DNA from: Streptomyces sp. S.PNR 29
GTDB taxonomy: Bacteria; Actinomycetota; Actinomycetes; Streptomycetales; Streptomycetaceae
DNA: 64,000 nucleotides
Direction: 5' to 3'
Assembly: GCF_030386795.1 (NCBI RefSeq)
Contig: NZ_JANUQM010000017.1
Span: forward strand, 1-64,000
Shown: one piece after another, positions 49,770-58,925 of the stretch
How the letters are laid out: each line of letters opens with the position of its first letter
How positions within the stretch are numbered: the stretch's first letter is position 1
Program-made: the position numbers and the translations under genes
Notes under the pieces: model-generated
Databases searched by the model: none
Told to the model about the DNA's origin: nothing
Seen by the model: only the letters and a program-made list of their open reading frames with translations

Positions 49770-51308
49770 ATGCTGCTGACCCGGCTGGCCCGTGTGTCCC
49801 GGGAGGTCGCCGCCACCTCGGCGCGGTCCCGGAAGATCGCCCTGCTCGCTCAGCTGTTCCGGGACGCGGAGGCGGAGGACGTTCCGGTGGTCATCCCGTA
49901 TCTGGCGGGACGGCTGCCGCAGGGGCGGCTCGGCGTCGGCTGGAAGGTGCTCGGCCGCCGCGTCGAACCGGCCGACGGTCCGACCCTGACCGTGCGCGAG
50001 GTGGACGCCCGGCTCACCGAGCTCGGCAGGGTGTCGGGGCCCGGCTCGCAGGCCGAACGGTCCCGTCTCGTCGGGGAGTTGATGGGCGCGGCCACGGAGG
50101 AGGAGCAGCGCTTCCTGCTCGGCCTGATCACCGGCGAGGTCCGGCAGGGCGCACTGGACGCCGTCGCCGTCGAGGGCCTGGCCGAGGCGACCGGCGCGCC
50201 CCCGGCGGACGTGCGGCGGGCGGTGATGCTCGCGGGCTCCCTGCAGACGGTGGCCGAGGCCCTGCTCACGGACGGCATCCCCGCCCTGGACCGGTTCCGG
50301 CTCACCGTCGGCCGCCCCGTGCTGCCGATGCTGGCGCACAGCGCCTCCTCGGTGGCGGAGGCCGTCGACAAGCTCGGCGGCTGCGCGGTCGAGGAGAAGC
50401 TGGACGGCATCCGCGTCCAGGTGCACCGGGACGGCGAGACCGTACGGATCTACACCCGCACCCTCGACGACATCACCGACCGCCTGCCCGAAGTGACGTC
50501 GGCCGCGCGGGAGTTGAGGGGCGAGCGGTTCATCCTCGACGGCGAGGTGATCTCCTTCGACGGGGACGGCCGTCCCCGCTCCTTCCAGGAGACCGCGGGG
50601 CGCGTCGGCTCCCGCGTGGACGTGGCGAGGGCGGCGCAGGAGGTGCCCGTCTCCCCCGTGTTCTTCGACGCGCTGTCCGTCGACGGCCGCGACCTGCTGG
50701 ACCTGCCGTTCACCGAGCGGCACGCGGAGCTGTCCCGTCTGGTGCCGGAGCCGATGCGGGTGCGGCGCACGGTCGTGTCCGGACCGGAGGATGTGAGGGC
50801 GGCGGAGGAGTTCCTCGCCGAGACGCTGAAGCGGGGCCACGAGGGCGTCGTGGTCAAGGCACTGGACGCCGCCTACAGCGCGGGCCGGCGCGGCGCGTCC
50901 TGGCTGAAGGTCAAGCCCGTCCACACGCTCGACCTGGTCGTCCTGGCCGCCGAGTGGGGCCACGGCCGCCGCACCGGGAAGCTCTCCAACCTGCACCTCG
51001 GCGCCCGCACCGCCGACGGCGGCCTCGCCATGCTCGGCAAGACCTTCAAGGGCATGACCGACGCGATGCTGGCCTGGCAGACCGAACGGCTCCAGGAGCT
51101 GGCCGTCGACGACAACGGGTATGTGGTGACCGTACGCCCCGAACTCGTCGTCGAGATCGCCTACGACGGCCTGCAGAGGTCCACCCGCTACCCGGCCGGC
51201 GTCACCCTCCGTTTCGCCCGCGTGGTCCGCTACCGCGAGGACAAGCGCCCTGAGGACGCGGACACGGTGGACACGCTGCTGGCCGCCCACCCGGAGGTGA
51301 GGCCATGA
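49770..51308 (+). CDS. lig: ATP-dependent DNA ligase (LigB/archaeal type)
   Basis: A 512-residue ligase. The N-terminal helical DNA-binding domain (LLTRLARVSREVAATSARSRK ... LGLITGEVRQGALDAVAVEG) precedes the nucleotidyltransferase core with the adenylated Lys in CAVEEKLDGIRVQVHRDG (~210), FILDGEVISF, PVFFDALSVDG, GHEGVVVKALDAAY and SWLKVKPVHTLDLVV, and then an OB domain (AMLGKTFKGMTDAMLAW ... TRYPAGVTLRFARVVRYREDK). This is a backup or repair ligase found besides the NAD-dependent LigA in Streptomyces. It starts at ATG 49770, 29 bp after the flavoprotein gene, and overlaps the NUDIX gene by ATGA. Confidence 0.95.
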   Translation: MLLTRLARVSREVAATSARSRKIALLAQLFRDAEAEDVPVVIPYLAGRLPQGRLGVGWKVLGRRVEPADGPTLTVREVDARLTELGRVSGPGSQAERSRLVGELMGAATEEEQRFLLGLITGEVRQGALDAVAVEGLAEATGAPPADVRRAVMLAGSLQTVAEALLTDGIPALDRFRLTVGRPVLPMLAHSASSVAEAVDKLGGCAVEEKLDGIRVQVHRDGETVRIYTRTLDDITDRLPEVTSAARELRGERFILDGEVISFDGDGRPRSFQETAGRVGSRVDVARAAQEVPVSPVFFDALSVDGRDLLDLPFTERHAELSRLVPEPMRVRRTVVSGPEDVRAAEEFLAETLKRGHEGVVVKALDAAYSAGRRGASWLKVKPVHTLDLVVLAAEWGHGRRTGKLSNLHLGARTADGGLAMLGKTFKGMTDAMLAWQTERLQELAVDDNGYVVTVRPELVVEIAYDGLQRSTRYPAGVTLRFARVVRYREDKRPEDADTVDTLLAAHPEVRP

Positions 51309-51781
51309 CGGAGCCCGTCGGCAGACGCAGCGCGGGCCTGCTGCTCTTCCGTCGCGCCCCCGACGACGGCCTTCAGGTGCTGCTCGGCCACATGGGAGGC
51401 CCCTTCTTCGCCCGGCGTGATGCCGGGGCGTGGACGGTACCGAAGGGCGAGTACGGCCCCGGCGAGACCGCCTGGGAGGCCGCCCGCCGTGAGTTCCAGG
51501 AGGAACTGGGTCTGCCGCCGCCCGACGGTGAGGCGATCGCCCTCGGCGAGGTCCGGCAGTCAGGCGGCAAGATCGTCACGGTCTGGGCGATCGAGGCCGA
51601 CCTCGACCCCGCGACGATCGCCCCCGGCACCTTCCGCATGGAGTGGCCGCCGAAGTCCGGGCGGTTCCAGGAGTTCCCCGAGCTGGACCGCGTGGCGTGG
51701 TTCGGCGTGGACCGGGCCCGGGACGTGATCGTCAAGGCGCAGGCCGCGTTTCTCGACCGCTTGGCGGAGCACTCGGACTGA
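51305..51781 (+). CDS. NUDIX hydrolase
   Basis: A 158-residue NUDIX protein. The front reads RRSAGLLLFRRAPDDGLQVLLGHMGGPFFA; the NUDIX box spans residues 48-70 with the pattern GX5EX7REXXEELG (visible core AWEAARREFQEELGLP), the Mg-binding glutamates in place. The end FPELDRVAWFGVDRARDVIV matches the housecleaning diphosphatase type that acts on nucleoside diphosphate derivatives or diadenosine polyphosphates. ATGA overlap with the ligase gene indicates co-translation, suggesting a link to DNA-repair housekeeping. Confidence 0.93.
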   Translation: MTEPVGRRSAGLLLFRRAPDDGLQVLLGHMGGPFFARRDAGAWTVPKGEYGPGETAWEAARREFQEELGLPPPDGEAIALGEVRQSGGKIVTVWAIEADLDPATIAPGTFRMEWPPKSGRFQEFPELDRVAWFGVDRARDVIVKAQAAFLDRLAEHSD

Positions 51782-51846
51782 CGAGATGCGGTACCCGGTA
51801 CCGCGCGGGAAGGTCGAAGCACAGCCCGCTCCGAGGGAGGTCGGTC

Positions 51847-53232
51847 ATGCCCATCGCGACGGTGAACCCGGCGAACGGGGAGACACTCAAGACGTACGAG
51901 GCCATGGGCGAGGAGGAGGTGGAGCGCCGGCTCCAGCTCGCCGAGGCCACCTTCCGTACGTACCGCACGACCAGCTTCGACGAGCGCGCCCGTCTGCTGA
52001 ACCGGGCCGCCGACCTCCTGGAGGAGGACCAGCAGGAGATCGGCCGCGTCATCACCACCGAGATGGGCAAGCCGATCAAGCAGGCCCGCGCGGAGGCCGC
52101 GAAGTGCGCCAGGGCGATGCGCTGGTACGCCGAGCACGCTGCGGAGCTGCTCGCCGACGAGGAGCCCGCCGCGTCCGATGTGAAGGACTCCGGCGCCTCC
52201 CGCGTCCTGGTCCGCTACCGGCCGCTCGGCCCGGTCCTCGCGGTGATGCCGTGGAACTTCCCGCTGTGGCAGGTGGTCCGGTTCGCGGCGCCCGCGCTGA
52301 TGGCGGGCAACGTCGGCCTGCTCAAGCACGCCTCCAACGTGCCGCAGACCGCCCTGTACCTGGAGGACCTGTTCCACCGGGCGGGCTTCCCCGAGGGCTG
52401 CTTCCAGACCCTGCTGATCGGCTCCGCGGCGGTGGACGACGTCCTGCGCGACGAACGCGTCCGGGCGGCCACCCTCACCGGCAGCGAGCCCGCCGGCCGT
52501 GCCGTCGCCTCCACCGCCGGGGAGATGGTCAAGAAGACGGTGCTGGAGCTGGGCGGCAGCGACCCGTTCGTCGTCATGCCGTCCGCCGACCTCGACCGGG
52601 CCGCCGAGGTCGCGGTGAACGCACGGGTGCAGAACACCGGGCAGTCCTGCATCGCCGCCAAGCGGTTCATCGTGCACACCGACGTGTACGACGCCTTCGC
52701 CGAGCGCTTCACGCAGGGCATGAGGGCGCTGCGGGTCGGCGACCCGCTGGAGGAGGAGACGGAGGTCGGGCCGCTGTCGAGCGAGCGGGGCCGGGACGAC
52801 CTGGAGGAGCTGGTCGACGACGCGGTGCGCGGCGGTGCCACCGTGCTGTGCGGCGGTGAGCGTCCCGACGGGCCCGGCTGGTACTACCCGCCGACCGTCC
52901 TCGCCGGCGTCACCCGCGAGATGCGCATCCATCGGGAGGAGGCCTTCGGACCGGTGGCCACCCTGTACCGGGCGGGCGACCTGGACGAGGCGATCCTGAT
53001 CGCCAACGACTCGCCGTTCGGACTCAGTTCCAACGTCTGGACCCGCGACGAGACCGACGTCGACCGGTTCGTACGGGACCTGGAGGCCGGTGGCGTGTAC
53101 GTCAACGGGATGACCGCCTCCCACCCGGCGTTCCCGTTCGGCGGAGTGAAGAGGTCCGGGTACGGGCGTGAGCTGTCCGGGCACGGAATCCGGGAGTTCT
53201 GCAACATCACGACGGTTTGGCACGGTGCGTGA
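51847..53232 (+). CDS. NAD(P)-dependent succinate-semialdehyde dehydrogenase-like aldehyde dehydrogenase
   Basis: A 461-residue aldehyde dehydrogenase: MPWNFPLWQVVRFAAPALMAGN (cofactor site), LTGSEPAGRAVASTAG, the general-base Glu in LELGGSDPFVVM (~235), the catalytic Cys in NTGQSCIAAKRFIVH (~268) and EEAFGPVATLYRAGD near the C-terminus. The start TVNPANGETLKTYEAM and ERLTQ-type features fit the GabD/succinate-semialdehyde branch. ATG 51847 follows GAGGGAGG. It is transcribed alone or after the NUDIX gene (65-bp gap). Role: oxidation of a semialdehyde to the acid; exact substrate inferred only by similarity. Confidence 0.92.
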   Translation: MPIATVNPANGETLKTYEAMGEEEVERRLQLAEATFRTYRTTSFDERARLLNRAADLLEEDQQEIGRVITTEMGKPIKQARAEAAKCARAMRWYAEHAAELLADEEPAASDVKDSGASRVLVRYRPLGPVLAVMPWNFPLWQVVRFAAPALMAGNVGLLKHASNVPQTALYLEDLFHRAGFPEGCFQTLLIGSAAVDDVLRDERVRAATLTGSEPAGRAVASTAGEMVKKTVLELGGSDPFVVMPSADLDRAAEVAVNARVQNTGQSCIAAKRFIVHTDVYDAFAERFTQGMRALRVGDPLEEETEVGPLSSERGRDDLEELVDDAVRGGATVLCGGERPDGPGWYYPPTVLAGVTREMRIHREEAFGPVATLYRAGDLDEAILIANDSPFGLSSNVWTRDETDVDRFVRDLEAGGVYVNGMTASHPAFPFGGVKRSGYGRELSGHGIREFCNITTVWHGA

Positions 53233-53257
53233 GGCTTCCGCGGCTACGATCCCGTCT

Positions 53258-53494
53258 GTGAACCGCGAAGTGACTCTGCCTCTGATCGTCGACGACCGCG
53301 GTACCTTGCAGGTGGCCGCGGCCGACGTGAGCAAGCTGCTCCGCATGGTGGGCGGGCGGTGGGTGCGTCTGGTCGAGGCCGGTGAGGAGGGGCTCGACGA
53401 GGACACGGTTGCGGCTTTGACCATTGAGCTCGCCAAGCTGGCCGACCGTATCGACGTGGCCTGCATCGCGCACAGCAGTGGCGCTGCGCCGTAG
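53258..53494 (+). CDS. Small conserved protein (DUF6213-like)
   Basis: A 78-residue acidic protein beginning at GTG 53258 (VNREVTLPLIVDDRGTLQVAA) with RMVGGRWVRLVEAGEEGLDED and LTIELAKLADRIDVACIAHS. It resembles a short Streptomyces-restricted family of unknown function. It starts 25 bp after the aldehyde dehydrogenase gene, so it may be co-transcribed with it. No catalytic motif can be seen. Confidence 0.75.
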   Translation: MNREVTLPLIVDDRGTLQVAAADVSKLLRMVGGRWVRLVEAGEEGLDEDTVAALTIELAKLADRIDVACIAHSSGAAP

Positions 53495-53503
53495 GGTCGG
53501 TCC

Positions 53504-54163
53504 CTACGCGGTCGGCTCGTGCAGCGTCGACCAGAACATCGCCTCGTAGCTCTGGAGCAGGCGGCCGTACGTGAAGGCGAGGTTCTCGTCGAGCCGGCCC
53601 CTGTCCAGCCCCGCCTGCACGGCGGCCGTTGCCTTCTGGTCCAGCTCGGGGGCCGGTTCCGCGAAGAAGTCGAAGAAGGAGCAGGCCTCGTCCGGGAAGC
53701 CGTAGTGCCGGCGCAGGGCCTTGGCGATCGTGGCGCAGTAGCCTCCCCAGGCGGAGAAGTTGGCGTGGAGTGCCAGGACGACATCGGCCGGTGAGGCGTT
53801 GAGGGCCAGCCAGGCTACGTACGCGGGGTACGTCTGGCAGCCGGGGAGCGGCTCGTACGCGGCCGTCCGCGCCTCGTCCACGCCGCATGCTGCGGCGAAC
53901 GCCCCCAACCGCTCCCCCGCCAGCGCCTCGCCCTCCGCGAGCGCCCCGAAGAACCCGGCCGCCTCCTCGCCGTCGCGTTCCGCCAGGTGGAGGAAGGCAC
54001 GGCGGTCGGCGGCGATCACCCAGCGCTGTTCCAGGGCGAGCAGGGCGAGGGTGTCCCGGGTGGCGGCGCCCCGCGCGATCAGCGGGACGAGCGGGTTGGC
54101 CCGTGGGTCCGGGGCCAGCTCGGCAGTGATCGTCTCCAGCAGCTCCCGGGCCGTACGGGCCAT
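53504..54163 (-). CDS. TenA/thiaminase-like helical protein
   Basis: A 219-residue all-helical protein: ELLETITAELAPDPRANPLVP, LALLALEQRWVIAADRRAFLHL, GALAEGEALAGERLGAF, YPAYVAWLALNASPADVVLALHANFSAWGGYCATIAKALRRHYG and SFFDFFAEPAPELDQKATAAVQAGLD. The arrangement resembles the TenA/PqqC heme-oxygenase-like fold, which binds small heterocycles, but the TenA catalytic cysteine is not in its usual setting, so hydrolysis of thiamin derivatives is not assured. It stands alone between convergent and unrelated genes. Confidence 0.75.
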   Translation of the reverse strand: MARTARELLETITAELAPDPRANPLVPLIARGAATRDTLALLALEQRWVIAADRRAFLHLAERDGEEAAGFFGALAEGEALAGERLGAFAAACGVDEARTAAYEPLPGCQTYPAYVAWLALNASPADVVLALHANFSAWGGYCATIAKALRRHYGFPDEACSFFDFFAEPAPELDQKATAAVQAGLDRGRLDENLAFTYGRLLQSYEAMFWSTLHEPTA

Positions 54164-54223
54164 CGGTACCTCCGTCAGGTCGGCGACACGGATACTGTTC
54201 CCCGCCCTGACCCAGGGCTCCCG

Positions 54224-55450
54224 CTATCGAATCGGCATTCCCGACAACGTGCGGGCGATCACCAGCCGCTGGATCTCGCTGGTCCCCTCGAAGATGGTGT
54301 AAATGGCCGCATCACGGTGCATGCGCTCCACCGGGTACTCCCGCGTGTACCCGTTGCCGCCCAGGATCTGGATCGCCTGCGCGGTGACCTTCTTCGCCGT
54401 CTCGCTCGCGAACAGCTTGGACATCGAGCCCTCGGCCGCGGTGAACGGCTTCCCGTTGATCGCCATCCAGGAGGCACGCCACACCAGCAGTCGCGCGGCG
54501 TCGATCTGCGTGCGCATGTCCGCGAGCTGGAAGGCGACCCCTTGGTTGTCGATGACCGGCCGGCCGAACTGCTCGCGCGTCTTGGCGTAGTCGAGGGCCA
54601 CCTCGTACGCGGCCCGGGCGGTGCCCACCGCCATCGCGCCGACCGCCGGACGGGACGCCTCGAAGGTCGCCATCGCGGCGTTCTTGACCCGCTCTCCGTC
54701 CTTCTTGGCCTTCTCCCGGGCGCGCGCGAGGCGCTCGTCCAGCTTCTCCTTGCCGCCGAGCAGACAGGAGCCGGGAACGCGTACGCCGTCGAGGATCACC
54801 TCGGCGGTGTGCGAGGCGCGGATGCCGTGCTTCTTGAACTTCTGCCCCTGCGACAGGCCGGGCGTGTTCGGCGGGATGATGAAGGAGGCGTGCCCCTTGG
54901 AGCCGAGCTCCGGGTCGACCACGGCGACGACGACATGGACGTTGGCGATGCCGCCGTTGGTCGCCCAGGTCTTGGTGCCGTTGATCACCCACTCGTCCTT
55001 GGCCTCGTCGTACACCGCGCGCGTGCGCATGGAGGCCACGTCGGATCCGGCGTCGGGCTCGGAGGAGCAGAAGGCGGCGACCTTGACATCGTTCACGTCG
55101 CCGTACATCTGGGGGATCCAGGTGCCGATCTGTTCCTCGGTGCCGTTGGCGAGGACGCCGACGGCGGCGAGGCCGGTGCCGACGATGGACAGGGCGATGC
55201 CCGCGTCACCCCAGAACAGCTCCTCCATGGCCATGGGAATGCCGAGGCCGGTGGAGTCGAAGTACTGCTGGGCGTAGAAGTCGAGGGAGTAGATGCCGAC
55301 CTTGGCGGCCTCCTGGATGACCGGCCAGGGAGTCTCCTCACGCTCGTCCCACTCGGCTGCCGCGGGGCGGATCACATCGGCGGCGAAGCCATGGAGCCAG
55401 TCCCGGACCTCCTTCTGCTCGTCATTGAGCTCCATGGTGAACTCGGCCAT
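54224..55450 (-). CDS. Acyl-CoA dehydrogenase
   Basis: A 408-residue acyl-CoA dehydrogenase: LNDEQKEVRDWLHGFAADVIRP, AAFCSSEPDAGSDVASMRTRA (FAD/substrate loop), INGTKTWATNGGIANVHVVVA, RTREQFGRPV-type helix (YAKTREQFGRPVIDNQGVAFQLADM), ILGGNGYTREYPVERMHRD and the catalytic region IYTIFEGTSEIQRLVIARTL. ATG 55450 (MAEFTMELND) is used; an in-frame ATG at 55471 is less likely. It is divergent from a TetR-family gene with an inverted repeat between them, indicating control by that regulator in response to an acyl-CoA. It belongs to fatty-acid or branched-chain acyl oxidation. Confidence 0.95.
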   Translation of the reverse strand: MAEFTMELNDEQKEVRDWLHGFAADVIRPAAAEWDEREETPWPVIQEAAKVGIYSLDFYAQQYFDSTGLGIPMAMEELFWGDAGIALSIVGTGLAAVGVLANGTEEQIGTWIPQMYGDVNDVKVAAFCSSEPDAGSDVASMRTRAVYDEAKDEWVINGTKTWATNGGIANVHVVVAVVDPELGSKGHASFIIPPNTPGLSQGQKFKKHGIRASHTAEVILDGVRVPGSCLLGGKEKLDERLARAREKAKKDGERVKNAAMATFEASRPAVGAMAVGTARAAYEVALDYAKTREQFGRPVIDNQGVAFQLADMRTQIDAARLLVWRASWMAINGKPFTAAEGSMSKLFASETAKKVTAQAIQILGGNGYTREYPVERMHRDAAIYTIFEGTSEIQRLVIARTLSGMPIR

Positions 55451-55473
55451 GTCCCCTCCAGCGGCGCACATGC

Positions 55474-55490
55474 TGTTACTTGCGGTAACA
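55474..55490. promoter_or_regulatory. TetR-type operator TGTTAC-N5-GTAACA
   Basis: Perfect 6-bp arms separated by 5 bases, 24 bp before the acyl-CoA dehydrogenase start and facing the TetR gene; another TGTTAC half-site follows at 55496. TTAC/GTAA half-sites are typical of actinobacterial fatty-acid regulators of this family. Confidence 0.6.
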
Positions 55491-55620
55491 CCAGTCTGTT
55501 ACTGGCCGGTAGGAAAGTCAACTCCTGGTGACCCGTCGGCAGCCCGTTCGATGTGCAGGGCATGTTTCAGTGTTAGTTTGCGCAGGGCGTCACCGAACCA
55601 GCACGGGTGGGGGAGAGCAC

Positions 55621-56262
55621 ATGGACACCACGCAGCGGACCGATCAGCAGCGGTCGGCCGACCGCCGGCGGCGCGAGCTGCTGGAGGCGGCCGACCGGGT
55701 GGTGCTGCGCGACGGCCCCCAGGCCTCGATGAACGCCATCGCCGCGGAGGCCGGTATCACCAAACCGATCCTCTACCGGCACTTCGGCGACAAGGGCGGA
55801 CTTTACGCAGCGTTGGCCAAGCGCCACACGGACGCCCTGCTGGACTCCCTCCGCGCCGCGCTGGACGCCCCAGCCGACAGACGGGAACGCGTCGCGGCCA
55901 CGCTGGACACCTATCTGGCGGCCATCGAGGCGCGCCCCCAGGTGTACCGCTTCCTGATGCACCCGGCGGAAGGCTCACAGGGCGACCAGGGCTTCGACGT
56001 CGGCAAGCACAGCGCGCCGCTGCTGCGCAGGATGGGCGAGGAGCTGGCGCAGGTCATCGAGGACCGGCTGGACCTCGGGCCGGAGAGTCAGCAGCTGGCG
56101 CGGGTGTGGGGGCACGGCATCGTCGGCATGATGCACGCCGCCGGGGACTGGTGGCTGGGCGAGCGCCCGTGCTCGCGAGCGGATCTGGTGCGGAGCCTGG
56201 CCGACCTGTTGTGGGGGCGGCTCGCCGCCGCGGGGGACAAATTGGGAGGTCCGGGGTTCTGA
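55621..56262 (+). CDS. TetR-family transcriptional regulator
   Basis: A 213-residue regulator. The N-terminal HTH reads RRRRELLEAADRVVLRDGPQAS, AIAAEAGITKPILYRHFGDKGGLYAALAKRH (residues 17-68), followed by a helical ligand domain of the TetR_C type with FLMHPAEGSQGDQGFD and WGHGIVGMMHAAGDWWLGERPCSRADLVRSLADLLWGRL. ATG 55621 follows GGGGGAGA. It probably represses the divergent acyl-CoA dehydrogenase gene through the TGTTAC palindrome and is relieved by a long-chain acyl-CoA, like other regulators of fatty-acid catabolism (inference). Confidence 0.93.
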   Translation: MDTTQRTDQQRSADRRRRELLEAADRVVLRDGPQASMNAIAAEAGITKPILYRHFGDKGGLYAALAKRHTDALLDSLRAALDAPADRRERVAATLDTYLAAIEARPQVYRFLMHPAEGSQGDQGFDVGKHSAPLLRRMGEELAQVIEDRLDLGPESQQLARVWGHGIVGMMHAAGDWWLGERPCSRADLVRSLADLLWGRLAAAGDKLGGPGF

Positions 56263-56272
56263 CGGTGGTCCC

Positions 56273-56827
56273 CTAGGGACGCGGCACCCGCCCATGCCAG
56301 GAAGCGCGCGTCACCTGTCGCATGAGCCGGCGGTGGCGCCAGCCGGTCAGCCGGTCCGCGTACACCCGCCCCTCCAGGTGATCACACTCGTGCTGCAGGC
56401 ACCGCGCGAAGAACCCCGTCCCATGGACGGTGACCGGCTCCCCGGTCACCGTGAACCCCTCGACCACCGCATGGTCGTACCGCTCCGTCCCCGCCTCCAG
56501 CCCCGGCAGCGACAGACAGCCCTCCGGCCCCCGCACCACCACCCCGTCGGCCGTTTCCAGCCGCGGGTTCACCACATGCCCCAGATGCCGTACGTCCTCG
56601 TCGTCCGGGCAGTCGTACACGAACACCCTGAGCGGCTCGCCGATCTGGTTCGCGGCCAGTCCCACCCCTTGCGCCGCGTACATGGTCGCGAACAGATCCT
56701 CCACAAGTGAGGCCAGTTCGGGACCGAAGTCGGTGACCTCCCGGCACGGCTCGCGCAGTACCGTGTCGCCGAGCAGGGTCAGAGGCCGGACGCGCCCGCG
56801 GGCGCCCGGGATCGAGCCGTTTCGCAT
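56273..56827 (-). CDS. def: Peptide deformylase
   Basis: A 184-residue metalloenzyme that removes the formyl group from nascent proteins. The three conserved motifs are present: GVGLAANQIGEPLRVFVYD, GPEGCLSLPGL (metal Cys) and CLQHECDHLEGRVYADRLTG (metal His pair and catalytic Glu/Asp region; HECDH in place of the common HExxH spacing is normal for the family as HExDH). ATG 56827. It ends 11 bp from the convergent TetR gene. Streptomyces carries several paralogues, so this may be an accessory copy; its promoter faces the murT gene. Confidence 0.93.
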   Translation of the reverse strand: MRNGSIPGARGRVRPLTLLGDTVLREPCREVTDFGPELASLVEDLFATMYAAQGVGLAANQIGEPLRVFVYDCPDDEDVRHLGHVVNPRLETADGVVVRGPEGCLSLPGLEAGTERYDHAVVEGFTVTGEPVTVHGTGFFARCLQHECDHLEGRVYADRLTGWRHRRLMRQVTRASWHGRVPRP

Positions 56828-56934
56828 GGCGGCAAGGGTACGGATTCGGGAGTGCGAATGGATCTCGATAGGCTGACCACCACCACGTTGCCGTCAGGCA
56901 GGAGCGGCGCGTACGCAAGGAGGATCGAGAACTG

Positions 56935-58173
56935 ATGGCAGGCAACTCGGACCCGCTGACGCCGCGGGCCAAGCTGGCCGTGACCGCGGGCAAGGCGGTC
57001 GCGGCGGCATCGCGCGCCGCGGGGCGCGGCAGCGGTTCGGTGATCGGCGGCCGGGTGGCCCTGAAGCTCGACCCCGACCTGCTGGCCCGGCTGGCCCAGA
57101 ACCTGGATGTGGTCCTGGTCTCGGCGACCAACGGCAAGACCACCACCACCCGGCTCATCGCCGAGGCGCTGCGGGCCGCGGGGCCGGTCGTGTCCAACGC
57201 GCTCGGCGCGAACATGCCGGCCGGTATCACCTCGGCCCTCGCGGGCGGCTCGGACGCGCGGTACGGCGTGATCGAGGTCGACGAGAAGTACCTCGCCGGG
57301 GTCGCCCGGGACACCGACCCCAAGTGCATCGCGCTGCTCAACCTCTCCCGCGACCAGCTCGACCGCGCCGCCGAGACCCGTATGCTCGCCGAGAACTGGC
57401 GTGAGGGCCTGGCCGGTTCGAAGGCCGTCATCGTGGCCAACTGCGACGACCCGCTGGTGGTGTGGGCGGCCTCCTCCTCCCCCAACGTGATCTGGGTCGC
57501 CGCCGGGCAGATGTGGAAGGACGACGCCTGGTCCTGCCCGTCCTGCGGTGGCGTGATGCAGCGCCCCGGCGACGACTGGTTCTGCGGCGAGTGCGGCTTC
57601 CGCCGGCCCACCGCGAGCTGGGCGCTGTCCGGCGACCACGTCCTCGACCCGCACGGCTCCGCCTGGCCGATCCACCTCCAGCTGCCGGGCCGCGCCAACA
57701 AGGCCAACGCCGCCAGCTCCGCCGCCGTCGCCGCCGTCTTCGGGGTGCCGCCGCAGGTCGCGCTGGAACGCATGTACCAGGTGCAGGCGGTGGCCGGGCG
57801 CTACGACGTCGTCCAGTTCCAGGGCCGTGATCTGCGGCTGCTGCTCGCGAAGAACCCCGCGGGCTGGCTGGAGACGTTCTCCCTGATCGACCCGCCGCCG
57901 ACCCCGGTGATCCTCTCGGTGAACGCCCGCTCCGCCGACGGCACCGACACCTCCTGGCTGTGGGACGTCGACTACGCGCGTCTGACCGGCCACCCGATCT
58001 GCGTGATCGGCGACCGGAAGCTGGACCTCGCGGTGCGTCTGGAGGTCGCGAACCAGCAGTTCCAGGTGTGCGACGACCTCGACCAGGCGGTGCAGCTGTG
58101 CCCGCCCGGCCGGATCGAGGTCATCGCGAACTACACCGCGTTCCAGGACCTGCGCCGCCGCGTCGGCAACTGA
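56935..58173 (+). CDS. murT: MurT, lipid II isoglutaminyl synthase subunit (Mur ligase fold)
   Basis: A 412-residue Mur-ligase-like protein. The P-loop lies in DVVLVSATNGKTTTTRLIAEAL (~58-79), followed by SNALGANMPAGITSAL and VIEVDEKYLAGVARDTDPKCIALLNLSRDQLDR, then a MurT-specific zinc ribbon (SCPSCGG at ~200 and FCGECGF at ~219, four cysteines) and a C-terminal DUF1727 region (IDPPPTPVILSVNARSADGTDTSWLWDVDY ... GRIEVIANYTAFQDL). With GatD, encoded 23 bp downstream, it amidates the D-glutamate of lipid II at the membrane. ATG 56935 follows AAGGAGG. It is an essential-type housekeeping gene that marks chromosomal flank. Confidence 0.95.
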   Translation: MAGNSDPLTPRAKLAVTAGKAVAAASRAAGRGSGSVIGGRVALKLDPDLLARLAQNLDVVLVSATNGKTTTTRLIAEALRAAGPVVSNALGANMPAGITSALAGGSDARYGVIEVDEKYLAGVARDTDPKCIALLNLSRDQLDRAAETRMLAENWREGLAGSKAVIVANCDDPLVVWAASSSPNVIWVAAGQMWKDDAWSCPSCGGVMQRPGDDWFCGECGFRRPTASWALSGDHVLDPHGSAWPIHLQLPGRANKANAASSAAVAAVFGVPPQVALERMYQVQAVAGRYDVVQFQGRDLRLLLAKNPAGWLETFSLIDPPPTPVILSVNARSADGTDTSWLWDVDYARLTGHPICVIGDRKLDLAVRLEVANQQFQVCDDLDQAVQLCPPGRIEVIANYTAFQDLRRRVGN

Positions 58174-58196
58174 CCACGAACACTCAGGGGACTTTT

Positions 58197-58925
58197 GTGA
58201 GCGACAACCAGCTGCGGATCGTCTGGATCTACCCGGACCTGCTCAGCACGTACGGCGACCAGGGCAACGTCCTCGTCGTGGAGCGCCGGGCCCGGCAGCG
58301 CGGTCTCGACGTGGCCCGGCTCGACGTGCGCAGCGACCAGCCGATCCCGACGTCCGGCGACATCTACCTGATCGGCGGCGGCGAGGACCGGCCGCAGCGG
58401 CTCGCGGCCGAGCGGCTGCGGCGTGACGGTGGTCTGCACCGGGCCGTGGAGAACGGCGCGATCGTGTTCTCGGTGTGCGCCGGCTACCAGATCCTCGGCC
58501 ACGAGTTCATCAACGACCTCGGCCAGCGCGAGCCCGGCCTCGGCCTGCTCGACGTGGTCTCGGTGCGCGGCGAGGGCGCGCGCTGCGTCGGCGACGTGCT
58601 GGCCGACATCGATCCGCGCCTGGGCCTCCCCCCGCTGACCGGCTTCGAGAACCACCAGGGCGTGACCCACCTCGGCCCCACCGCCCGTCCGCTCGCCCGG
58701 GTCCAGCTCGGCAATGGCAACGGCACGGGTGACGGCACCGAGGGCGCGTACAACGACACGGTCTTCGGCACGTACATGCACGGTCCCGTGCTCGCGCGGA
58801 ACCCGCTGATCGCGGACCTGCTGCTGAAGCTGGCCCTCGACGTCAACGCACTGCCCCCGACCGACGACCGCTGGTACGAGGCCCTGCGCAACGAGCGCAT
58901 CGCGGCTGCGCAGCAGCCTGCGTAG
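58197..58925 (+). CDS. gatD: GatD, glutamine amidotransferase subunit of lipid II isoglutaminyl synthase
   Basis: A 242-residue class I glutamine amidotransferase of the CobB/CobQ type. It starts at GTG 58197 (SDNQLRIVWIYPDLLSTYGDQGN) with CAGGGG before it. The nucleophile Cys is in FSVCAGYQILGHEF (~94) and the catalytic His in TVFGTYMHGPVLARNPL (~193). It hydrolyses glutamine and passes ammonia to MurT. The last codons (IAAAQQPA) and the stop lie within the first copy of a 26-bp tandem repeat, so the C-terminus might differ between strains. Confidence 0.95.
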   Translation: MSDNQLRIVWIYPDLLSTYGDQGNVLVVERRARQRGLDVARLDVRSDQPIPTSGDIYLIGGGEDRPQRLAAERLRRDGGLHRAVENGAIVFSVCAGYQILGHEFINDLGQREPGLGLLDVVSVRGEGARCVGDVLADIDPRLGLPPLTGFENHQGVTHLGPTARPLARVQLGNGNGTGDGTEGAYNDTVFGTYMHGPVLARNPLIADLLLKLALDVNALPPTDDRWYEALRNERIAAAQQPA